Shown here: positions 1 through 4,667 of the stretch, in pieces | Layout: each line of letters opens with the position of its first letter | Position numbering within the stretch: position 1 is the stretch's first letter | NCBI GenBank assembly: GCA_902805985.1 | Contig: CADCUW010000507.1 | Coordinates: 1 to 5,418 of the forward strand | DNA from: an uncultured Rubrobacteraceae bacterium | GTDB taxonomy: Bacteria > Actinomycetota > Rubrobacteria > Rubrobacterales > Rubrobacteraceae | Direction of reading: 5' to 3' | Length of the DNA stretch: 5,418 bases | Notes under the pieces: generated by a model | Databases searched by the model: none | The model's input: the letters and a program-made list of their open reading frames with translations, nothing else | What the model was told of the DNA's origin: nothing | Program-made: the position numbers and the translations under genes

Positions 1-255
1 CTCCTCGTCTCCGAGGTGGTCGCCGGGCTCGTCGTCTGAGGGGTCGGCGTGGAAGGTCGCGAAGTCCACGTCCCGGTCCAACGCCAGGGACGTGATCGGG
101 ACCTCCAACCTCTCGAGGTCCGGCCCCTCGTCGTCGCGCTCGACGATGACGTGCGTGATCGCCCCGTCCTCGTCCACGACGACCTCGACGATACGCCCGT
201 ACGCGTCGCCGTCCGCTGTCCGCGCCTCGATGCCTACCAGGCCGCGCTCTTCCAA
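1..255 (-). CDS. PRC-barrel-like domain protein, N-terminal 85 residues (partial)
   Basis: The reading frame is open from a TTG at 255 to the left edge, giving 85 residues and no stop. Residues 5-65 resemble a PRC-barrel: GLVGIEARTADGDAYGRI, then VEVVVDEDGAITHVIVE, then a segment ending VPITSLALD. This is the beta-rich 'Gly...DGxxxGxVxDVxxDxDG' pattern of that family. PRC-barrels occur in RimM, photosynthetic reaction centre subunit H and many small stress or envelope proteins of unknown role. The tail after residue 70 is strongly acidic (DPSDDEPGD...). TTG is chosen because no ATG or GTG lies in frame between the pfkA stop and the domain, and because a purine-rich AAGGAAGGG lies 6 bases before it. 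The gene follows pfkA on the same strand after 70 bp. The family call is moderately secure; the function is unknown, and the missing C-terminus could carry another domain. Confidence 0.6.
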   Translation of the reverse strand, partial: MEERGLVGIEARTADGDAYGRIVEVVVDEDGAITHVIVERDDEGPDLERLEVPITSLALDRDVDFATFHADPSDDEPGDHLGDEE

Positions 256-290
256 ACCGTTCCCTTCCTTCGTATCTCCGTCGTTGGCTG

Positions 291-296
291 AATATA
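291..296 (-). promoter_or_regulatory. possible -10 hexamer for the PRC-barrel gene
   Basis: Read on the minus strand this is TATATT, 5 of 6 matches to TATAAT, in otherwise GC-rich DNA. A transcript would begin near 284, about 29 bases before the TTG. No good -35 is seen 16-18 bp upstream, so the gene may equally be read through from pfkA. This is a weak call. Confidence 0.3.
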
Positions 297-325
297 CCCT
301 CCTGGTATACCCCGTCCCGGCCGGG

Positions 326-1297
326 CTACTCCGGCAGCTCGGCGAGCACCTCGGCCATCTTGTAGATCTCCGGGTCGAGCTCCCGCTCTCTGCCGACGAC
401 CTCTTGCAGCGGCACGCGCCTTATCGCGTCGCCGTGGACCGCGACCATCGTGCCGGAGCCCCCGTCGGCGAGCGCCTCTGCCGCTGCGGTCCCCAGGCGG
501 CTGGCCAGGATGCGGTCGTAGGCGGTCGGTATGCCGCCCCGCTGGATGTGCCCGACGACCGTGAGGCGCGCGTCGTAAGTCCCCTCGGTGCCGTTGATGT
601 ACTCGTGGATCTCCTCGGCCGAGAGCGGCGCCCCCTCCGCGACCACGACGATGAAGTGCGACTTGCCCTGGTCGTAGGCCTTTCTCATGTGGAGCAACAG
701 CGCCTCGGGGCGCGGCTCGAACTCGGGGACTACCGCCGCCTCGGCCCCGCCGGCGATGGCGCTCATGAGCGCGAGATACCCGCAGTCCCTGCCCATTACC
801 TCGACCACGTGCGCCCTGTGGTGCGAGCTTGCCGTGTCTTTCAGGCGGTCTATGGCCTGCAGCGCGGTGTTGAGCGCCGTGTCCACCCCGATGGCAGCCT
901 CCGTCCCGCACACGTCGTTGTCGATGGAGGCCGGCACCCCGACGACGGAGACCCCGAGCTCCATCAGCCTGAGCGCGCCCGTCAGGCTCCCGTTGCCGCC
1001 GATAACGACTAGGGCGTCGATGCCGACCTCCTCGAGCTTCCCGGTCGCCTGCCGCTGGCCCTCCGGGGTGGCGAACTCCTTGGACCGTTCGGTGCCGAGA
1101 ATCGTGCCGCCCCTGTGGAGGATCCCGCCGAGGCCCCGGCGGTCCATCGGGTAGATCCTGCCCTCCAGAAGCCCCCTGTACCCGTCCCGAACCCCGAACA
1201 CCTCCCAGCCCCGGGAAAACGCCGTCCGCGCCACTGCCCGCACGGCCGCGTTCATCCCGGGCGCGTCCCCCCCGCTCGTCAATACCGCTATCCTCAA
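326..1297 (-). CDS. pfkA: ATP-dependent 6-phosphofructokinase (PfkA family)
   Basis: The protein has 323 residues, the normal length of a bacterial PfkA. It phosphorylates fructose 6-phosphate to fructose 1,6-bisphosphate, the committed step of glycolysis, in the cytoplasm. Visible motifs are GGDAPGMN (9-16), GGT..G..R (63-71), GGNGS (100-104), SIDND (124-128, with catalytic-base Asp126), MGR (168-170), Glu221, Arg244 and GHIQRGG (249-255). Gly103, and the absence of Lys at 124, point to ATP rather than pyrophosphate as donor. Basic residues matching the E. coli effector site (Arg20, Arg24, Lys212, His214) are present, so ADP/PEP control is possible. One oddity is Asn102 where E. coli PfkA has Mg-contacting Asp103. 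The frame also opens at GTG 1351, giving 18 extra residues, but TTG 1297 is preferred. It has AGGGAGG 5 bases upstream, it puts RIAVLTSGGD at the N-terminus as in the family, and a TATAAT box lies between the two starts. Identity is sure; the start is likely. Confidence 0.95.
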   Translation of the reverse strand: MRIAVLTSGGDAPGMNAAVRAVARTAFSRGWEVFGVRDGYRGLLEGRIYPMDRRGLGGILHRGGTILGTERSKEFATPEGQRQATGKLEEVGIDALVVIGGNGSLTGALRLMELGVSVVGVPASIDNDVCGTEAAIGVDTALNTALQAIDRLKDTASSHHRAHVVEVMGRDCGYLALMSAIAGGAEAAVVPEFEPRPEALLLHMRKAYDQGKSHFIVVVAEGAPLSAEEIHEYINGTEGTYDARLTVVGHIQRGGIPTAYDRILASRLGTAAAEALADGGSGTMVAVHGDAIRRVPLQEVVGRERELDPEIYKMAEVLAELPE

Positions 1298-1330
1298 CGC
1301 CGCCTCCCTGCCGAAACCGTGCCAGGGAAG

Positions 1331-1336
1331 ATTATA
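1331..1336 (-). promoter_or_regulatory. pfkA -10 box (TATAAT)
   Basis: The minus strand carries a perfect TATAAT at 1336-1331. Transcription would start near 1324, leaving a leader of about 27 bases with AGGGAGG ahead of the TTG at 1297. The -35 region (about 1354-1359, GTTCTA) is a poor match, so an activator or an extended contact may be needed. The box lies inside the reading frame that a GTG start at 1351 would use, which argues against that start. Confidence 0.55.
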
Positions 1337-1395
1337 CGGATACGACGACACCGTAGAACAGCCCCCGGCCCGCCTTGATGTTCCCTGACGCGGTA

Positions 1396-1427
1396 CTAAA
1401 ATCTTAGCGTGACAGACTAAGATTTAG
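1396..1427. promoter_or_regulatory. inverted-repeat operator candidate upstream of clpC
   Basis: AAATCTTAG (1399-1407) and CTAAGATTT (1417-1425) form a perfect 9-bp inverted repeat with a 9-base spacer. Each arm is itself a near-palindrome of the form CTAA-N3/4-TTAG (1396-1407 and 1417-1427), with centres about two helical turns apart. The AT-rich element stands out in GC-rich DNA and encloses the putative clpC -35. The 9-9-9 geometry is that of the HrcA operator CIRCE, but the bases differ from CIRCE (TTAGCACTC and its complement). It is also not a CtsR heptad repeat or the HspR HAIR element. The binding protein is unknown. Confidence 0.55.
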
Positions 1428-1438
1428 CCTGTTAGCAT
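1409..1438 (+). promoter_or_regulatory. clpC promoter candidate, extended -10
   Basis: GTGACA (1409-1414) matches the -35 consensus at 5 of 6 positions. After 18 bp comes TAGCAT (1433-1438), which matches the -10 at 4 of 6 and is preceded by TGT, giving an extended -10 (TGn). The predicted start is near 1445, about 53 bases before the ATG. The -35 lies in the spacer of the inverted repeat, so a protein bound there would block the polymerase. Confidence 0.45.
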
Positions 1439-1456
1439 TTCCCCGTCCAGGGGAAA
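1438..1456. repeat. 7-bp inverted repeat at the clpC transcription start
   Basis: TTTCCCC (1438-1444) and GGGGAAA (1450-1456) are perfect arms around a 5-base loop (GTCCA). The repeat overlaps the predicted transcription start, so it is either a second protein site or, if the real start is further upstream, a 5' leader hairpin. It lies about 25 bases before the Shine-Dalgarno sequence and does not sequester it. Confidence 0.4.
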
Positions 1457-1481
1457 GAGGGATACAAATTTTCATTCTTAG

Positions 1482-1487
1482 AGGAGG
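1482..1487 (+). promoter_or_regulatory. clpC ribosome binding site AGGAGG
   Basis: A perfect AGGAGG lies 10 bases before ATG 1498. The spacing is slightly long, but no other start codon in the frame fits better, and the ATG places the first zinc-binding Cys at residue 3, as in McsA and ClpE. Confidence 0.7.
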
Positions 1488-1497
1488 CTTTGGGCTG

Positions 1498-4218
1498 ATG
1501 ATTTGTGAGAACTGTGGGATCAGGCCGGCGAGCGTGCAGGTCTTTCAGCAGCAGGGAGGGCAGCGCGCGACGAGTTACCTGTGCACGCAGTGCGCGCGGC
1601 AGCTCGGCATGATCGGGGGCGGCGGCAACTTCGGCGGGACGAGCCCGTTCGAGATGCTCCAGAACCTCATACAGCAGCAGGGCGGCCAGGGGCCGAACAA
1701 CTTCTTTGAGGCCCTGAGCGGCGAGGCCAGGGAGGCCGTGATGCGGGCCCGCGAGGCCTCGGCCGGGACGACGCGGACGAACGCTATAGGGACCGACCAC
1801 CTGCTGGCAGGCATCGTTACCGGCGACAACGTCGCGACCGAGGCGCTCGGCCGCGCGGGTGCCAACGTGGACGAGATGCGCTCCACCTTCAGCGTGCAGC
1901 GCGGGAACCCGGGCGAGGCCGTCTACACCTTCACCCCGAGCGCCAAGCACGCCTTGCAGCTCGCCTTCCAGGCCGCGCGGCAGATGGGGAGCGCCCAGAT
2001 CGGCAGCGAGCACCTGCTCTTGGGCCTTCTCGGCGAGGGCGACGGCAACGCGTACCAGATACTCGCCCGCAACGGGGCCGCCGACGCCGAGGCGCTTCGG
2101 CGGGAGATCGCCCGCCTGCTCCAGCAGCGCGGCGGCGCCGCACCGGGCGGGGTCGCGCCCGGCGGCCCCGGCGGCGGGTCCGGCGGGTTCGGTGGCGGCA
2201 ACTTCGGCGGTGGCGGATTCGGCGCCCAGGGCGGGCAGCCAGGGCAGCAGAGCCGGACGCCCACCCTGGACCAGGTAACCCGCGACCTCACCGAGGCGGC
2301 CCGCAACGGCGAGCTCGACCCGGTCATGGGCCGGGCCGAGGAGATAGCGCGCTCCGTCCGCATCCTCAGCCGCCGCACCAAAAACAACCCCGTGCTCATC
2401 GGCGAGCCCGGCGTCGGCAAGACCGCCATCGTCGAGGGGCTCGCGCAGAGGATCGTCTCCGACGACGTGCCCGAGACCCTCAAGGGCAAGCGCGTGCTCG
2501 CGCTCGACACCGGGGCCCTCGTGGCCGGCACCCGTTTCCGCGGGGACTTCGAGGAGCGGATGAGCGCCATGATCCGGGAGCTCCAGAGCGAGGAGAAGGA
2601 CATCGTCCTCTTTATCGACGAGCTCCACACCATCGTGGGGGCCGGCGGGGCCGACGGCGCCGTGAACGCCTCGAACATGCTCAAGCCGGCGCTCGCCCGC
2701 GGCGAGCTCCAGGTCATAGGCGCGACCACGCTCGATGAGTACCGCAAGCACGTCGAGAAGGACGCGGCGCTCGAGCGGCGCTTCCAACCCGTGCTCGTGG
2801 ACGAGCCTACGGTGGACGAGTCCGTCGGGATCCTCTTCGGCTTGAGGGACCGCTACGAGGCGCACCACAAGGTCCGCGTCTCCGACGAGGCGATCGTCGC
2901 GGCCGTCCAGCTCGGCGACCGCTACATAACCGACCGCTACCTCCCCGACAAGGCGATAGACCTCCTCGACGAGGCCGCCGCCGAGGTGCGCCTGCGCGCC
3001 ACGGTGCCGCCGGTCGACGTCAGGCGCATCGAGGAGGAGATCTCCGGTCTCGAGCGTGAGAAGGACGATGCGGTGCGCGCCGAGGACTACGAGAAGGCGG
3101 CGGGTGTCAAGCAGCGCCAGGAGCAGCTCAAGGCCGAGCTGCGCGAGCAGCAGGAGGGCTGGGCCGGCCGGCGCGAGGACAACTCCCCCGAGGTCGGACG
3201 CGAGGACATCGCCCGCATCCTGGAGGAGTGGACCGGGGTGCCCGCGACCAACATCATCCAGGAGGAGGCCGAGCGGCTCCTCAACCTCGAGGCCGTGCTC
3301 CACGAGCGCGTCGTCGGGCAGGACAGGGCCGTCAAGGCCGTCGCCGAGGCCGTCCGCCGCTCGAGGGCCGGCATCAAGGACCCGAACCGTCCCGTCGGGA
3401 GCTTTATCTTCCTCGGCCCCACGGGTGTCGGAAAGACCGAGCTTGCCAGGACGCTCGCCGAGTACCTCTTCGGCGAGGAGGACGCCATGATCCGGATAGA
3501 CATGAGCGAGTTCCAGGAGCGACACACGGTCTCCAGGCTCGTCGGCGCCCCTCCCGGCTACGTCGGCTACGACGAGGCCGGCCAGCTCACGGAGGCGGTC
3601 AGGCGCAGGCCGTACTCGGTAGTCCTCTTCGACGAGATCGAGAAGGCCCACCCGGACGTCTTCAACACCCTGCTGCAGTTGCTCGACGACGGGAGGCTGA
3701 CGGACGCGCAGGGCCGGACGGTGAACTTCCAGAACACCGTCATCATCATGACCTCCAACGTCGGGAGCCAGCACCTCGTCTCGACCAAGCAGTTCGGGTT
3801 CACCTCGTCTGATGGCGTGGACTTCGCCGAGACCGAGCGGCGGGCGATGGACGCCCTGGAGCGGGCCTTCAGGCCCGAGTTCATCAACCGCGTGGACGAG
3901 ATCATCGTCTTCGAGCCGCTCACCCGCGAGGACGTGCTGGAGATCGTGGGCATCATGCTCTCCCGCATGAACAAGCACCTCGAGAGCCAGCGGATAAGCG
4001 TCGAGGTGACGCAGGCGGCCAAGGAGTTCATCGCCGAGCAGGGCTACGACCCGAAGTTCGGCGCGAGGCCGCTGGCCCGGGCGATAAGACGCTACGTCGA
4101 GAACCCCCTCTCCAGCCGGATAATCGGCGGCGACTTCGACCCCGACGACACCATCCTCGTCGACCGCGCCGACGACGAGCTGACCTTCGAGAGGAGGGCG
4201 GCCGTAACGCAGCAGTAG
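1498..4218 (+). CDS. clpC: ClpC-type Clp/Hsp100 AAA+ unfoldase with N-terminal zinc finger
   Basis: This 906-residue two-ring ATPase is expected to unfold proteins and feed them to ClpP in the cytoplasm. In order: a CxxC...CxxC zinc finger (Cys3, 6, 29, 32) resembling McsA and ClpE; a Gly-rich spacer (39-67); two Clp_N repeats (about 68-133 and 145-208); a Gly/Phe-rich linker (212-251); AAA-1 with Walker A GEPGVGKT (302-309), Walker B ending DE (374-375) and pore loop around GTRFRG (344-349); a UVR-like middle coiled segment (about 518-550, EDYEKAA); AAA-2 with GPTGVGKT (640-647), FDE (711-713), pore loop GYVG (687-690), FINR (795-798) and sensor-2 GAR (855-857). FGF at 766-768 sits where ClpC and ClpA carry the ClpP-docking tripeptide; ClpB lacks this. 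The short middle domain also excludes ClpB. The usual ClpC length is about 810-850, and the excess comes from the finger and the Gly linkers. It is a single gene between its own promoter and a terminator. The alternative name is ClpE, but ClpE normally lacks the double N domain. Confidence 0.95.
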   Translation: MICENCGIRPASVQVFQQQGGQRATSYLCTQCARQLGMIGGGGNFGGTSPFEMLQNLIQQQGGQGPNNFFEALSGEAREAVMRAREASAGTTRTNAIGTDHLLAGIVTGDNVATEALGRAGANVDEMRSTFSVQRGNPGEAVYTFTPSAKHALQLAFQAARQMGSAQIGSEHLLLGLLGEGDGNAYQILARNGAADAEALRREIARLLQQRGGAAPGGVAPGGPGGGSGGFGGGNFGGGGFGAQGGQPGQQSRTPTLDQVTRDLTEAARNGELDPVMGRAEEIARSVRILSRRTKNNPVLIGEPGVGKTAIVEGLAQRIVSDDVPETLKGKRVLALDTGALVAGTRFRGDFEERMSAMIRELQSEEKDIVLFIDELHTIVGAGGADGAVNASNMLKPALARGELQVIGATTLDEYRKHVEKDAALERRFQPVLVDEPTVDESVGILFGLRDRYEAHHKVRVSDEAIVAAVQLGDRYITDRYLPDKAIDLLDEAAAEVRLRATVPPVDVRRIEEEISGLEREKDDAVRAEDYEKAAGVKQRQEQLKAELREQQEGWAGRREDNSPEVGREDIARILEEWTGVPATNIIQEEAERLLNLEAVLHERVVGQDRAVKAVAEAVRRSRAGIKDPNRPVGSFIFLGPTGVGKTELARTLAEYLFGEEDAMIRIDMSEFQERHTVSRLVGAPPGYVGYDEAGQLTEAVRRRPYSVVLFDEIEKAHPDVFNTLLQLLDDGRLTDAQGRTVNFQNTVIIMTSNVGSQHLVSTKQFGFTSSDGVDFAETERRAMDALERAFRPEFINRVDEIIVFEPLTREDVLEIVGIMLSRMNKHLESQRISVEVTQAAKEFIAEQGYDPKFGARPLARAIRRYVENPLSSRIIGGDFDPDDTILVDRADDELTFERRAAVTQQ
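1621..1637 (+). repeat. 17-bp direct repeat, copy 1 (clpC N-terminal Gly linker)
   Basis: GGCGGCAACTTCGGCGG occurs exactly here and again at 2194-2210, in the same codon phase, encoding GGNFGG (residues 42-47). The copies lie on either side of the Clp N domain. Confidence 0.85.
2194..2210 (+). repeat. 17-bp direct repeat, copy 2 (clpC Gly/Phe linker)
   Basis: This is an exact copy of 1621-1637, encoding GGNFGG (residues 233-238) within the 40-residue Gly-rich linker between the Clp N domain and the first AAA+ module. Confidence 0.85.
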
Positions 4219-4241
4219 AACGGACACGTAGAACGCTTGGC

Positions 4242-4277
4242 AGAGGGGCTCCCCGATTCGGGGAGCCCCTCTTGTTT
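4242..4277 (+). terminator. Rho-independent terminator after clpC
   Basis: A perfect 15-base dyad (4242-4256 and 4258-4272, centred on T4257) forms a very GC-rich hairpin with a 3-5 base loop, followed by TTGTTT. It begins 24 bases after the clpC TAG, as expected of an intrinsic terminator, and closes clpC as a one-gene unit. Confidence 0.92.
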
Positions 4278-4301
4278 GGCCCTCAGAGCCCTTTGATGCG
4301 T

Positions 4302-4330
4302 ACCGCCCGCAACCGGCCCCGGCGGGTGGT
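4302..4330 (+). repeat. 9-bp hairpin in the intergenic stretch
   Basis: ACCGCCCGC (4302-4310) pairs with GCGGGTGGT (4322-4330) across an 11-base loop, with one G-U pair in RNA. No T-tract follows, so it is not a standard terminator. It lies 19 bases before the ATG of the antitoxin remnant. Its role is unknown and it could be chance in GC-rich DNA. Confidence 0.3.
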
Positions 4331-4348
4331 GGGTAGTGGCTCTACGTC

Positions 4349-4657
4349 ATGTAGAAGACGAGTCTTTATCTAGACCCTGAGGTTGACAGGGCGTTGGATC
4401 GGCGGGCCGTCTCGGAGGGGATAACGAAGGCCGAGCTCGTGCGTCTGGTGCTCGTCGCCGCTGTCTTTGAGCGGCCGCGGGCGCGGGGCGTATTCGATGG
4501 GCCGCGGGACCTCGGTTCAGAGGCGGAGCGTTACCTCTCCGAGACGGGGTTTCGCGACGGCCGCGCCTCTCCCGGCGCGACTTATCGAACTAGCCGGACC
4601 GGGGTTCGCCGGCCGCGAGGATTCTGGCGCGGGCGCGTGGTGGGGACCCGGTGCTAG
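4349..4657 (+). pseudogene. ribbon-helix-helix (CopG-like) antitoxin remnant, stop at codon 2
   Basis: After ATG (4349) the second codon is TAG (4352-4354). The frame then reads KTSLYLDPEVDRALDRRA and continues SEGITKAELVR. This is the beta-strand plus two helices of a ribbon-helix-helix antitoxin, which binds DNA as a dimer and neutralises a toxin. The middle and C-terminal part, GVFDGPRDL...RYLSETGF (to 4552), also fits small antitoxins of VapB type. Proteins of this kind usually end within a few residues of ETGF. Here the frame runs on through 34 arginine-rich residues to TAG at 4655, which suggests a lost stop or a frameshift. The only in-frame restart is TTG 4394, which drops the DNA-binding strand and has no good ribosome site. 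No PIN-domain toxin follows. It is called a pseudogene on these two defects; a sequencing error at 4352 is the main alternative. Residues 4278-4348 upstream hold no gene. Confidence 0.65.
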
Positions 4658-4660
4658 GCT
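4655..4660 (+). promoter_or_regulatory. possible -10 (TANNNT) for a leaderless acetyltransferase mRNA
   Basis: TAGGCT ends 7 bases before ATG 4668. This is the spacing of TANNNT boxes that give leaderless transcripts in actinobacteria and Deinococcus relatives. There is no convincing Shine-Dalgarno sequence before the ATG, which fits. No clear -35 is seen, so confidence is low. Confidence 0.3.
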
Positions 4661-4667
4661 GCGGCGC

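Noticed and set aside
234..911. 225-codon minus-strand frame inside pfkA
   Set aside because: It is an Arg/Gly-rich out-of-frame shadow of pfkA.
92..1012. 306-codon open frame on the plus strand across pfkA
   Set aside because: It is antisense to the clear pfkA and PRC-barrel frames and has no recognisable domain or ribosome site.
1396..1427. Inverted repeat as a terminator or a CIRCE element
   Set aside because: The stem is AT-rich with no T-tract and precedes clpC, so it is not a terminator. The bases do not match CIRCE despite the same 9-9-9 geometry.
2124..2250. GC-rich Gly repeat stretch as a CRISPR or other non-coding repeat
   Set aside because: It is in frame within clpC, encodes a flexible linker, and has no regular repeat-spacer units.
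1432..4227. 931-codon open frame antisense to clpC
   Set aside because: It covers all of clpC in reverse. Its Leu/Val/Glu/Asp/Gly-rich text is what GC-biased third positions give on the opposite strand, and no motif is seen. clpC on the plus strand is unmistakable.
4383..4388. Perfect TTGACA, a possible -35
   Set aside because: It lies within the antitoxin frame, and no -10-like sequence occurs 16-19 bp downstream.
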